Positions 19,175 to 27,698 of a stretch of 59,412 nucleotides of DNA are shown here, in pieces. The stretch's first letter is position 1, and each line of letters starts with the position of its first letter. The notes beneath the pieces were generated by a model. It was not told the DNA's origin. It ran no database searches and worked only from the letters and a program-made list of their open reading frames with translations. The position numbers were made by a program, and so were the translations under genes. This stretch comes from an uncultured bacterium (GTDB lineage Bacteria; Planctomycetota; UBA1135; GCA-002686595): NCBI GenBank assembly GCA_938075305.1, contig CALJGV010000003.1, positions 1 through 59,412 of the forward strand, written 5' to 3'.

Positions 19175-21241
19175 ATGGCCAACCTCCCCCACAACCCCAC
19201 CAGCGACCGTCTGCCGCCCGGCACCCGCGTGGGAGTGGACACCGGCGGGACGTTCACGGACCTGGTGCTGGCGATCCCGGGGGAGCCGCTGCGCATCGCC
19301 AAGGTGCCCTCCACCCCCGACGATCCCGGCCGGGCCCTCCTGGAGGGGCTCGAGGCCCTGAGCGTCCCCGGCGCCCCGGGGGCGACGGTGGTCCATGGCA
19401 CCACCGTCGCCCTGAACGCGCTCCTGACTGGGAGGACGGGCGAGGCGGCCCTCGTCACCAATGAGGGATTCGAGGACCTGGTGGAGATCGACCGCCAGGC
19501 CCGCCCCGACCTCTATGCCATGGAGCCGCAGCGCCCGGCCGCGCTCATCCCTCGGGAGCGGAGGTTCGGGATCCGACAGCGAAGCTGGCCTTCCCCCGGC
19601 CCCGGCGGCGCCGTGGAGGAGGTCATCTGCCCGACCCCGGAAGAGATCGACGCGCTCTGCGACCGCGTCGAGGCGTCCGGGGTGAGCAGCGTCGCGGTGT
19701 GCCTGCTCCACAGCTACGCCGACCCCGAACCCGAGCGACGTATCGCGCGTGCCCTCCGGGGCCGGGGTCTCGAGTGCACCACTTCCTCGGGGCTCGTCGC
19801 CGAGTACCGCGAGGCCGAGCGCTTCTCGACCGCCGCCTGCAACGCCGCGCTCATCCCCGTGGTCCGCGCTTACCTTGAGAGCCTCGACGGGGCGCTCCCG
19901 CACGCGAGGCTGGAGGTCCTCCAGAGCTCGGGGGGCGGCCTCTCCGCTGCCCGCGCGGCGAGCGAGCCGGTGCGCGTCCTCCTCTCCGGCCCGGCGGGGG
20001 GCGTGGTCGGCGCCGCCCGCGCCGCCGCCGCCGCGGGCCTTGGCGCCATCGCCACCCTCGACATGGGAGGGACCAGCACGGACGTCGCGTTCCACTCCCC
20101 GGGCGCCGAGCTCGCGGGCCTCGCGGAGGAGGTTCGGGTCGCCGGCCACTCGATCGCCGTCCCGACCCTGGACATGCACACGGTGGGCTGCGGTGGCGGG
20201 AGCCTCGCGAGGGTGGACGCCGGCGGGGTCCTGCGCGTGGGGCCCGAGAGCGCCGGCGCCGACCCTGGCCCCGTCGCCTTCGGGCGCGGTGGGACCCAGC
20301 CCACGGTGACCGACGCACACGTCGTCCTCGGACGGATCGCGCCGATGAACGTGGACGGTGGTTTCCTCGGAGGCTCGCTCGACCTGGACGTGGACGCCGC
20401 GATGGCAGCCTACGACCGGCTCGGCGCCGCCCTCGGCGTGGACCGCGTGCGCGCCGCGGAGGCGGTGATCGAAGCGGCCAACGCCTCCATGCGGCGCGCG
20501 CTGGGCGTGATGACCATGCAGCGGGGCCGGGACCCACGCTCCACGCCGCTCGTCGCCTTCGGTGGCGGAGGCGGCCTCGCCGCCGCCGAGCTGGCCCGGG
20601 GCCTCGGCATGCCGGCCGCCCTCATCCCTGCCTCACCCGGGGTCCTGTCGGCCCACGGCATGACCCGCGCGGAGCGCTCTGTCGATCGCTCCGCCTCGGT
20701 GCTCCGCCCCCTGGGGAGCGTCACCAGCGAGGCGCGGTCAGCCCTCATCGAGGAGCTCCAGCGGCAGGCCCACGGGGCGCTGTCGGAGGGCGAGCCCCTC
20801 GCCCAGGAGCCTCGCTACGAGGCGAGCCTCTCCGTGCGCTACCGCGGCCAGTCCTACGAGCTCTCGATCCCTGACAGCGAGGACCCGGAGGCGGAGTTCC
20901 GCCGCGCACACCACGCCAGGTTCGGGTGGACCCTCGAGGACCAGGAGGTCCAGCTCGTCCACGTCCGCCTGCGGGCGACGGAGGTCCTCCCCTCCGGTAG
21001 CGGTGACGCAGCGGGCAGCGCCCCGGGCTCGGGCCCCGCCCCCATCGGACAGCGGTCTGTCGTCTTCGGCGGAGAACGGCTCACCGTTGACGTCCACCAG
21101 CGCGACCAGCTCCACGAGGGGGACCGTGTCCGGGGCCCGGCGATCATTGAGGAGTACTCCGGGACCACCGTCCTCCCGCCCGGGTCCGAGGCGCACGTCG
21201 TCGGGGGCCTCGGCCTGTTGATCCAGGACAGCACCTCCTGA
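19175..21241 (+). CDS. Hydantoinase/oxoprolinase family protein (HyuA-like)
   Basis: 688 residues. The N-terminal ATPase-like domain shows GVDTGGTFTDLVL (20-32) and HGTTVALNALLTGR, and the central domain has GGGSLARVDAGG. The family cleaves cyclic amides (5-oxoproline, hydantoins) with ATP, or carboxylates ketones. Normally a HyuB partner is encoded next to or fused with HyuA; none is present here, so the reaction is uncertain. The ATG at 19175 is chosen over upstream in-frame starts that would overlap plsY on the other strand. It is followed after 6 bp by a PhzF-like gene, suggesting an operon. Confidence 0.88.
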   Translation: MANLPHNPTSDRLPPGTRVGVDTGGTFTDLVLAIPGEPLRIAKVPSTPDDPGRALLEGLEALSVPGAPGATVVHGTTVALNALLTGRTGEAALVTNEGFEDLVEIDRQARPDLYAMEPQRPAALIPRERRFGIRQRSWPSPGPGGAVEEVICPTPEEIDALCDRVEASGVSSVAVCLLHSYADPEPERRIARALRGRGLECTTSSGLVAEYREAERFSTAACNAALIPVVRAYLESLDGALPHARLEVLQSSGGGLSAARAASEPVRVLLSGPAGGVVGAARAAAAAGLGAIATLDMGGTSTDVAFHSPGAELAGLAEEVRVAGHSIAVPTLDMHTVGCGGGSLARVDAGGVLRVGPESAGADPGPVAFGRGGTQPTVTDAHVVLGRIAPMNVDGGFLGGSLDLDVDAAMAAYDRLGAALGVDRVRAAEAVIEAANASMRRALGVMTMQRGRDPRSTPLVAFGGGGGLAAAELARGLGMPAALIPASPGVLSAHGMTRAERSVDRSASVLRPLGSVTSEARSALIEELQRQAHGALSEGEPLAQEPRYEASLSVRYRGQSYELSIPDSEDPEAEFRRAHHARFGWTLEDQEVQLVHVRLRATEVLPSGSGDAAGSAPGSGPAPIGQRSVVFGGERLTVDVHQRDQLHEGDRVRGPAIIEEYSGTTVLPPGSEAHVVGGLGLLIQDSTS

Positions 21242-21247
21242 ACGCCC

Positions 21248-22078
21248 ATGTCCAACCCCGTGCAGCTCCCCCTCTTCCAGATCGACGCCTTCGAGGAAGG
21301 CCCGTTCACCGGGAACCCCGCCGCGGTCGTTCCCCTGGAGGAGCCCCTTGAGGACGGCTTGATGCAGCGGATCGCCGAGGAGAACAACCTGTCGGAGACG
21401 GCGTTCACCGCGCCAATCCCAGGTGCGGACTCGGCGGCGCCCTCCTTCGCGCTGCGCTGGTTCACCCCCACCACGGAGGTCGACCTCTGCGGGCACGCGA
21501 CCCTCGCCGCGGCCGCCGCGCTGCGGGACATGGGAGCCCTGCAGGGCGCGGGCCAGGTGCACTTCTCCACCCGAAGCGGGCCGCTGGTCGCCCACCTGGA
21601 GGGGAACGAGGAGATCTCCATCGACCTCCCTGCCGCCCTGCCCAAGGCCCCCTCGGGCCCGGAGCAACTGGACGCCGTCGAGCGCGCCTTGGACGCTCCC
21701 GTGGAGGCCATCTTCCTGCACCGGTACGCCCTGGCCGTCCTGCCCTCGGAGGAGGACGTCCGCGGGCTGAGCCCGCGGGAGGACCTGCTGCGAAGGGCCG
21801 GGATCCCGATCATCGCGACGGCGCCCGCGGACGCCGACGACGTCCACTTCGTCAGCCGATTCTTCGCTCCCACCCTGGGCGTACTCGAGGACCCTGTCAC
21901 CGGCTCCGCCCATTGCCAGCTGGTCCCCTACTGGGCCGCTCGCCTCGGAGCCCGCGAGCTGACCGCCCGGCAGATCTCCACGCGCGGTGGGCGCCTGCGG
22001 TGCCGCCTCGATGAAGACCGGGTGCAGCTCTCCGGCGGCACACGGATCTACCTCAGGGGCACCATCGACGTCGGCTGA
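21248..22078 (+). CDS. PhzF-family isomerase/epimerase-like protein
   Basis: 276 residues with the two-lobed diaminopimelate-epimerase-like fold of the PhzF family. The catalytic-type glutamate is E50 in NNLSETAF. The lobe motifs are GNPAAVV (22-28), DLCGHATLA (79-87) and, in the second lobe, EDPVTGSAHC. PhzF itself isomerises a phenazine precursor, but most members have unknown substrates, and there is no phenazine cluster here. It is 6 bp after the HyuA-like gene, so the pair may handle one small metabolite. Confidence 0.9.
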   Translation: MSNPVQLPLFQIDAFEEGPFTGNPAAVVPLEEPLEDGLMQRIAEENNLSETAFTAPIPGADSAAPSFALRWFTPTTEVDLCGHATLAAAAALRDMGALQGAGQVHFSTRSGPLVAHLEGNEEISIDLPAALPKAPSGPEQLDAVERALDAPVEAIFLHRYALAVLPSEEDVRGLSPREDLLRRAGIPIIATAPADADDVHFVSRFFAPTLGVLEDPVTGSAHCQLVPYWAARLGARELTARQISTRGGRLRCRLDEDRVQLSGGTRIYLRGTIDVG

Positions 22079-22114
22079 CCCCCGCCGGAGGGCGCCTGGG
22101 GGAGCGCAAAGCAA

Positions 22115-22146
22115 AACGCCGCCCCGACCTGGGTCGGAGCGGCGTT
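22115..22146 (-). terminator. Intrinsic terminator of tRNA-Gly transcript
   Basis: Read on the minus strand, AACGCCGC-T-CCGACC pairs with GGTCGG-G-GCGGCGTT around a short CCA loop and is followed by TTTTGCTTTG. It lies between phzF and the tRNA, which converge, and may stop both transcripts. Confidence 0.75.
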
Positions 22147-22157
22147 CTGGTGGACGG

Positions 22158-22232
22158 TGGAGCGGCTGATGAGATTCGAACTCACGACATCAACCTTGGC
22201 AAGGTTGCGCTCTACCACTGAGCTACAGCCGC
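22158..22232 (-). tRNA. tRNA-Gly(GCC)
   Basis: A 75-nt cloverleaf with encoded CCA. The acceptor arm GCGGCTG pairs with CAGCCGC. The D-arm is GCTC...GAGC, anticodon stem CAACC/GGTTG with loop TTGCCAA gives anticodon GCC, and the T-arm contains GAGTTCGAATCTC. Minus strand, downstream of thiD. Confidence 0.97.
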
Positions 22233-22298
22233 GTCGCGCAGAAGGATAGCTCGGGAGCCGGGAGAGGCAACCCCGAGGTCCGAGAACCTGGGCAAGCC

Positions 22299-23087
22299 CT
22301 AGGAGTTCGAGTCCTGGATCCGTCCCGCGACGAAGTCGCCGGCGGCCTTGGCCGCCTCCGGCAGGGTCCCGCCGCGCGCCAGGCCGCACGCGAGGGCGGC
22401 CGCAAATCGGCACCCCGAGCCACGGATCCCCTCTCCAGGGACCCGGGAACGCTCCAGCCAGACCGGCGCCGAGCCCGGTTCCAGGACGAGATCCCGGACC
22501 TCCTCCCCTCCCGCAGCGTGGCCGCCCGTGGCGACGACCCCGCTCACCCCCGCGCGAAGGAGGCGGCTCGCCGCCTCGACCCTGGCCTCGGGGGACCGTT
22601 CGATCTCGGCCCGGTCGGACCAGGTGAGCTCCGCGAGCTCGTCGAGGTTGGGGGTCACGATAGGCCCTGAGACCAGCAGGCTGTCCCGGGCATGGACGAG
22701 CTCCCTGTCGGACCAGAATCGGTACCCGCTCGAGGCCTTGATGACCGGATCGACCACCGCCGGGATCGGACGGGCCCCGTGGCGGGCCCGGGCGATGAGG
22801 CGGGCCGCATCCACGATGGAGGCGACGCCGGGCAGCAGGCCGAACTTCAGAGCTGCAAGTGCTCCTCCGTCGAACTGACCCTCCGCTTCTCCGGCCCACA
22901 TCATCCGCTCCTCGACCCGTCGCACCTCGAAGAGGTCCTGGTCGGTCATGGCGCTGGCGACCTCATGGGCCGCGCACTCGAAGGCGCCGGCGGCTTCCCG
23001 ATCGGCGTCCAGGCCCGCTCCACCGGAGGAGTCCACCCCTCCGACGAAGAGCACCTCGGGGAGGCCCGCTGCATCTGATCTGCTCAT
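22299..23087 (-). CDS. thiD: Hydroxymethylpyrimidine/phosphomethylpyrimidine kinase
   Basis: 262 residues of the ribokinase-like ThiD fold; phosphorylates HMP and HMP-P in thiamine synthesis. Motifs: GGVDSSGGAGLDAD (16-29), VVDPVIKASSG, TPNLDELAEL and the anion-hole/catalytic segment GEGIRGSGCRFAAALA. The last motif reads GSGC where most ThiD proteins have GTGC, a conservative change. No other thiamine gene is nearby and no TPP riboswitch was recognised. It lies 33 bp after the DHH gene on the same strand. Confidence 0.88.
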   Translation of the reverse strand: MSRSDAAGLPEVLFVGGVDSSGGAGLDADREAAGAFECAAHEVASAMTDQDLFEVRRVEERMMWAGEAEGQFDGGALAALKFGLLPGVASIVDAARLIARARHGARPIPAVVDPVIKASSGYRFWSDRELVHARDSLLVSGPIVTPNLDELAELTWSDRAEIERSPEARVEAASRLLRAGVSGVVATGGHAAGGEEVRDLVLEPGSAPVWLERSRVPGEGIRGSGCRFAAALACGLARGGTLPEAAKAAGDFVAGRIQDSNS

Positions 23088-23120
23088 GGGCAGAGCCTAT
23101 CCGACCCAGCGGACCGGCAC

Positions 23121-24284
23121 CTACTCATCCAGTCGGCGACCGTCGGGAGCCTCGGCTCCTTCCTCGCTCGACGCGGAGATCACCGCCAGCGCGTTCTTCA
23201 GCAGGCGGCGCTCGATGCTGCCGATGGCGCTCTGGCCTGGGTCCTCCATGGGGATCCGCCCACCGGCGATGTGCCCGTGCCCGCCGAACGAGCCCTCGTC
23301 CCCGAGCACGCGCTCGATCAATGGGTAGGCCTTCCCAAACGCATAGTCAGTGCGCAGCGAGAGCACGTAGGAGTCCTCGAACGCTCCCCCTGCGACGACC
23401 CACGAGCAGCCCTTCATGCGCAGGAAGAAGTCGGCCATCTCTGCCACGTGCTCGGGGTTCTCGACCCGCCCGAGCAGGGCGATGATCAGGGGGCCGTGTT
23501 GGCGTGCCGTGGTCAGCGCCTGGGCCACGTGCCGGTAGTAGCTCCGGGACAGGGGCGGGTTGTCGATCGCCGCGATCTTCGGCCGGTCCCCTCGCCTGAA
23601 GGTCTCGATGTACGCCTCCTCGTCGAGCGGAGAGGCGTTCCTCGACAGGTCAGCGGTGTCGTAGCGAATCCCGCAGAAGAGCGCCGAGGCCGTGCGCTGG
23701 TCGAGCTCCACACCCGCATCGCGGAGGTACTCGAACAGGATCGACGAGGTGGCGCCGAGATCGATGCGGACGTCCTCATGGGGCACCGGCTCCGCGCCGC
23801 CTTCGGACTGCGGTGAGCGGTGGTGGTCGAAGACTGCCACGACCGCGGGGTCCTCAGGGACGACCGTGTGCCGGAATGCTGGCTGGGTGTCCACCAGCAG
23901 CACGCCGCAGAAGGCGCTCGGCTCGGTGGACTCGTAGTCCGCGAGGTCGAGCTCCAGCGTCTCGAGCAGCGCCACGTTCTCTGCGCGATGGACCTTGCCG
24001 TGGGTGGCGACCACACACTCGTGGCCGAAGCCCTGCTCCAGCAGAAGGCGGAGGCCTTCGCAGGCGCCGAGGGCGTCGGGGTCGGGCCCCATGTGGGTGA
24101 GGATCAGGAACCGACCGCGCACATCCGGCGCGCTGGCCTCGCAGCAGGCGGCGAGGGCGTCGCGCAGGTGCGCCACGGGCGACGCGCCACCGAAGCGCTC
24201 CGGTTCCCCGGGCTCTGCGGCGCTGGCCGTCCCGTCGGGGCGGCCGGCCGGCACGGTCGTCGGGCCGTTGGAGAGTTCGGTCAT
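23121..24284 (-). CDS. DHH-family phosphoesterase (NrnA-like)
   Basis: 387 residues. The DHH domain has HMGPDPDALGA (64-74), LLVDTQ (129-134) and the signature DHH at 153-155 (VFDHHRS). The C-terminal DHHA1 domain has GGHGHIAGGRI, the substrate-binding glycine motif. Such proteins degrade nanoRNA, pAp or cyclic dinucleotides with Mn. The first 50 residues are low-complexity and probably disordered; they may be partly untranslated. It is preceded by a 93-nt inverted-repeat element (24334-24426) about 50 bp before its start. Confidence 0.88.
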   Translation of the reverse strand: MTELSNGPTTVPAGRPDGTASAAEPGEPERFGGASPVAHLRDALAACCEASAPDVRGRFLILTHMGPDPDALGACEGLRLLLEQGFGHECVVATHGKVHRAENVALLETLELDLADYESTEPSAFCGVLLVDTQPAFRHTVVPEDPAVVAVFDHHRSPQSEGGAEPVPHEDVRIDLGATSSILFEYLRDAGVELDQRTASALFCGIRYDTADLSRNASPLDEEAYIETFRRGDRPKIAAIDNPPLSRSYYRHVAQALTTARQHGPLIIALLGRVENPEHVAEMADFFLRMKGCSWVVAGGAFEDSYVLSLRTDYAFGKAYPLIERVLGDEGSFGGHGHIAGGRIPMEDPGQSAIGSIERRLLKNALAVISASSEEGAEAPDGRRLDE

Positions 24285-24333
24285 GGCAGTGGGCGCTCGC
24301 CGGAGAGGGCAGGGCGCGACGAAGCATTATCGA

Positions 24334-24426
24334 GTCTTGCGGGGGGCCCAGGCCATGACCCTCTCCGAGATCTCCTCCCCCATCAGCACTCAAGCGGCGA
24401 CGCCTAAGCGACTTACACCGCAAGAC
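24334..24426. other. Candidate structured RNA or regulatory element
   Basis: GTCTTGCGG (24334-24342) and its exact reverse complement CCGCAAGAC (24418-24426) enclose 75 nt containing further short self-complementary segments (AAGCGGCGACGCC, GAGATCTC). It lies in the 218-bp gap between the sugar-isomerase-like and DHH genes, both on the minus strand. It does not fit 5S rRNA, SRP RNA, 6S RNA or a riboswitch that I know. An RNA role is only a hypothesis. Confidence 0.25.
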
Positions 24427-24502
24427 CGAATGGGGCCCGTTGCGAGACGGGTCCGGGGTGCGCGCAAGGGGACGAGGCGGCCGGGCAGCCCCCTCAGCCG
24501 GC

Positions 24503-25429
24503 TCAGAAGCCCAGCCCGAGGAGGAACTGCACGGAGGCGAGCACCTCGGGGCGGCCGTGGGTCGGGTCGACGTCGACGACCCGAGCGCAGTCCTTCGGGA
24601 GGTACTCGCTCACGAGCTTGAAGTCCACCTCGCCGAGGCTCGGCGGGAGCCCGAAGTCCGAGTCGGTGGCGTCCCGCAGGTGCACGCCAAGGGCGCGGCT
24701 CGAGAAGCTCTGCAGCCAGGCCCCCTGGTCGGGGATCCCGAGCTTGCCGCGCCGGTGGATCCGCGCGGTGTCGTGCCAGTAGCCAACCTTGTGGGCGGCG
24801 AGGTCATCGAGGATCCACTGCACGGCCTCGAAGCCGAAGAGGTCGTCGAGGTCGTTGCCCGGCGCGATCGCGAAGGAGGTCTCGGGGAACTCGCTGCGCA
24901 GGGTGTGCACGGACCGGCAGAAGTGCTCGACCTGGCGCTGGGACTTGGCCTGGAGGCGGTGGACGAAGTCGCGGGTGCGCTCCTTGACGATGTCCAGGTC
25001 GTCCACGTGGGTGTTCGCGTGCTCTTCGAGCAGCTTGGCGGCCTCGACCTCCAGCTTCGAATCCTCCACCGCGCATCCCCGCAGGATCACCACCGGAGCG
25101 CCCAGGCTCTGGGCGAGCTGCACGTGGCGGCGGGAGCTGTTGAGGGCCATCTCGCGCTGGTCCGCGTCCAGGCTCCCCAGCATGCTGCCCGTCATGGTCG
25201 GGGTCTTCGGCTTGAGGGAACCGACGACCACGCAGGACATCTCGATCCCTGTTTCACGCCGGGCGTCTTCCCAGCCGCGGAGCTCCGGAGGAGTCGCGGA
25301 GAGGCCGAGTTCGAGCTTTCGGAAGCCCATCGCCACCGCCGAGAACGCCTGGTCCTCGATGGACCGCAGCCGAGGTCCATAGCACGACGTCGAAAGGACG
25401 AGGTCGTTGGGAATTCCGGGCTTGGTCAC
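24503..25429 (-). CDS. TIM-barrel sugar phosphate isomerase/epimerase-like protein
   Basis: 308 residues starting at GTG. It resembles xylose-isomerase-like TIM-barrel proteins (AP endonuclease 2 superfamily): barrel strands such as KLELGLSATP, MSCVVVGSL, PVVILRGCA, TSFAIAPGND and GYWHDTARIH, and the late strand LGVHLRDA with candidate metal-ligand acids and histidines. Many members of this family in planctomycetes are annotated only as sugar phosphate isomerase/epimerase. The specific substrate is unknown. It lies 216 bp downstream of purB on the same strand. Confidence 0.75.
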   Translation of the reverse strand: MTKPGIPNDLVLSTSCYGPRLRSIEDQAFSAVAMGFRKLELGLSATPPELRGWEDARRETGIEMSCVVVGSLKPKTPTMTGSMLGSLDADQREMALNSSRRHVQLAQSLGAPVVILRGCAVEDSKLEVEAAKLLEEHANTHVDDLDIVKERTRDFVHRLQAKSQRQVEHFCRSVHTLRSEFPETSFAIAPGNDLDDLFGFEAVQWILDDLAAHKVGYWHDTARIHRRGKLGIPDQGAWLQSFSSRALGVHLRDATDSDFGLPPSLGEVDFKLVSEYLPKDCARVVDVDPTHGRPEVLASVQFLLGLGF

Positions 25430-25645
25430 GGGTGTCGAGGGAGGGCGAGGGATGGATTGGGGTGGCTTCTGCTCGAAACGCTATCCGGCTCCGGGGGGCG
25501 GGGTCGGAAGTAGCGGCCCGCGCCCTCGCGGGGAGGTTGCAGGGGGGACGACGGTGTGTCAATCCGTGGCCTCGGAGTCCGTAACCTCCTGCGACAAATG
25601 GCGTGGGACCCACGACCCAAGGGGTCAGGAGGGCCCATCCCACTC

Positions 25646-27076
25646 TCAGACACGGATCTCTGCTTCGGTTCGGGCGATGTCGGCGTAGCGACTGAGGAGC
25701 GGGTCGACCTCGGCCTCGAGGAACTCCTCCACCTGCTCGGGGGCCCTGCCCACGTAGCGGCGGCCATCCAAGAGGTCGTCGAGGCTCCCCGCGACGGCTT
25801 CGAAGGCGGGGTCGCCCGCGAGGCGCTCCCGCAGGTCCGGCTCCCGGCCGGCCTTGATCTCCGAGGCGGCAGCGTGGCTGTGCACACGGATCCGCTCGTG
25901 CAGATCCTGCCGGTCGCCGCCGGCCTTCACGGCCTCCATCATCACCGCCTCCGACGCGAGGAAGGGGAGCTCGGCGTCGAGGTGTCGCGCCACGATCGGC
26001 GGGTGGACGAGGAGCCCGCCGGCCACGTCGCAATAGAGGCTGAGCACCGCGTCGGTGGCGAGGAACCCCTCGGCGATGGAGAGGCGGCGGTTGGCCGAGT
26101 CGTCCAGGGTCCGCTCCAGCCACTGATTCGCCGCGGTGTGGGCGGCGTTGCCCAACAGCTCGATGACGAAGCGCGACAGTGCGCAGATGCGCTCGGAGCG
26201 CATCGGGTTGCGCTTCCAGGGCATGGCCGACGACCCGATCTGCTTGCTGCCGAAGGGCTCCTCGAGCTCTCGCTTGTTCGCGAGGAGCCGCAGGTCCGTG
26301 GCGAACTTGTGCGCCGACTGGGAGATGGAGGAGAGGACCTGGAGCACGCGGAAGTCGAGCTTGCGCGGGTAGGTCTGGCCCGTGACCCCGAAGGTCCGAT
26401 CGAAGCCCATCTTGGCCGTGACCAGCTCGTCGAGCCTCCGGACCTTCTCGTGGTCCCCCTCGAAGAGCTCGAGGAAGCTGGCCTGGGTTCCGGTCGTGCC
26501 TTTGACGCCCCGGAAGCGGATCTGTGACTCCACCTGCTCGAGGTCATCGAGGTCGTGGACCAGGTCCTGAATCCAGAGGCAGGCGCGCTTGCCGACCGTG
26601 GTGGCCTGGGCGGGCTGGAAGTGGGTGAACCCGAGGGTGGGGAGGTCCTTCCACTCACGGGCGAAGGCCGCGAGCTCCCCGAGGACACCGACCACCTGAC
26701 CGCGGAGCTGGCGGAGGCCCTCTCGCATGACGATCAGGTCGGTGTTGTCACCGACGTAGCACGAGGTGGCCCCCAGGTGAATGATCGGCCGCGCCTTCGG
26801 GCAGACGTCCCCCCAGGCGTGCACGTGGGCCATCACGTCGTGCCGTAGCTCCTTCTCGTACCGAGCCGCGAGCTCGAGGTCGAGGTCGGTCGCGTGCGCC
26901 CTCAACTCATCGAGCTGTTCGTCGCTGATCGCTAGGCCCAGCTCCTGCTCGGCCTCAGCGAGGGCGATCCAGAGCCTTCGCCACGTCGTGAACTTGGTGC
27001 GGTCGGAGAAGTTGGCGCGCATCTCCCGGCTGGCGTAGCGCGCGCCGAGAGGGCTGATGTACTGCTCTTCGCTCAT
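25646..27076 (-). CDS. purB: Adenylosuccinate lyase
   Basis: 476 residues; cleaves SAICAR and adenylosuccinate, two steps of purine synthesis. The fumarase/aspartase-superfamily signature loop is GSSAMPWKRNP (about 281-291), HLGATSCYVGDNTD supplies one active-site region and GFTHFQPAQATTVGKR another. The ATG at 27076 is chosen because conserved sequence (YISPLGARY) starts at residue 6; the frame is open 78 bp further up but unconserved-looking there. It lies 43 bp after the VanZ gene, same strand. Confidence 0.96.
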   Translation of the reverse strand: MSEEQYISPLGARYASREMRANFSDRTKFTTWRRLWIALAEAEQELGLAISDEQLDELRAHATDLDLELAARYEKELRHDVMAHVHAWGDVCPKARPIIHLGATSCYVGDNTDLIVMREGLRQLRGQVVGVLGELAAFAREWKDLPTLGFTHFQPAQATTVGKRACLWIQDLVHDLDDLEQVESQIRFRGVKGTTGTQASFLELFEGDHEKVRRLDELVTAKMGFDRTFGVTGQTYPRKLDFRVLQVLSSISQSAHKFATDLRLLANKRELEEPFGSKQIGSSAMPWKRNPMRSERICALSRFVIELLGNAAHTAANQWLERTLDDSANRRLSIAEGFLATDAVLSLYCDVAGGLLVHPPIVARHLDAELPFLASEAVMMEAVKAGGDRQDLHERIRVHSHAAASEIKAGREPDLRERLAGDPAFEAVAGSLDDLLDGRRYVGRAPEQVEEFLEAEVDPLLSRYADIARTEAEIRV

Positions 27077-27119
27077 GGCTCGGCGCGAGAGTCTACGCGC
27101 CGGGCCCGCCTGGGAGGGC

Positions 27120-27698
27120 TCAGAACGGCCAGAGCCCTTCGCCCTGGAGCACATCCCAGGCCGTCGCCAGCCCGGCGGCAGCGGCGCAGGCCGCCGCTGC
27201 CCCCAGGAGGCGCGCTCGTAGCCCCCCGGGGCGCCTCCCCGGACGCCCCAGGTAGAGCACGATGGCCATCACCGAGGCCGCCCCGACGCCGTCCGAGAGC
27301 ACGTCGAAGAGCGAGGCATCCCGACCGGGCACCGTGGACTGATGGAGCTCATCCGTGAACCCGTAGAGCGTCACCAGCAGCACCGTCCAGAGGGCCCCCA
27401 CCCCGGTGAGGGCCGTCCACCTGCGGCCCGCGGAGGTCTGCCTCGGCGCGACCGGGACCAGCAGCAACGCGAGGAGGCCGAAGACCACCGTGTGGGCGAA
27501 GTTCCAGATGAACCCCTGGAACGGGAGCACCGGCAGACCCTCCACGGGGCCGTCCGACGAGGAAAGAATGAAGATCAAGAAGGCCCACGCCACCGGGGCC
27601 AGCCAGGCCAGGAACCGGGGCTGCGCGAGCAGCACCTCCCCCGCGGCCCGGAGACAGCGCTCGCCGGCCGAGGGCCTTACCTCCTCAGGCATCGGCAT
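27120..27698 (-). CDS. VanZ-family membrane protein
   Basis: 192 residues. The VanZ-like core runs from about residue 30 to 150: hydrophobic helix LAWLAPVAWAFLIF, the SSSDG turn, AHTVVFGLLALLL and the family signature YGFTDELHQSTVPGRDASLFD. A final Ala-rich helix follows. The family is widespread but poorly understood; VanZ itself gives low-level teicoplanin resistance. The first ATG overlaps the nadC-fusion stop by 14 bp, and a second ATG two codons in would reduce that to 8 bp, so it is probably part of the same transcript. Confidence 0.88.
   Translation of the reverse strand: MPMPEEVRPSAGERCLRAAGEVLLAQPRFLAWLAPVAWAFLIFILSSSDGPVEGLPVLPFQGFIWNFAHTVVFGLLALLLVPVAPRQTSAGRRWTALTGVGALWTVLLVTLYGFTDELHQSTVPGRDASLFDVLSDGVGAASVMAIVLYLGRPGRRPGGLRARLLGAAAACAAAAGLATAWDVLQGEGLWPF

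Noticed and set aside
24334..24502. 5S rRNA or SRP RNA in the gap before the DHH gene
   Set aside because: Some short stretches resemble 5S rRNA, but the conserved CCGAAC region and the SRP tetraloop/AGCAG signature are missing.
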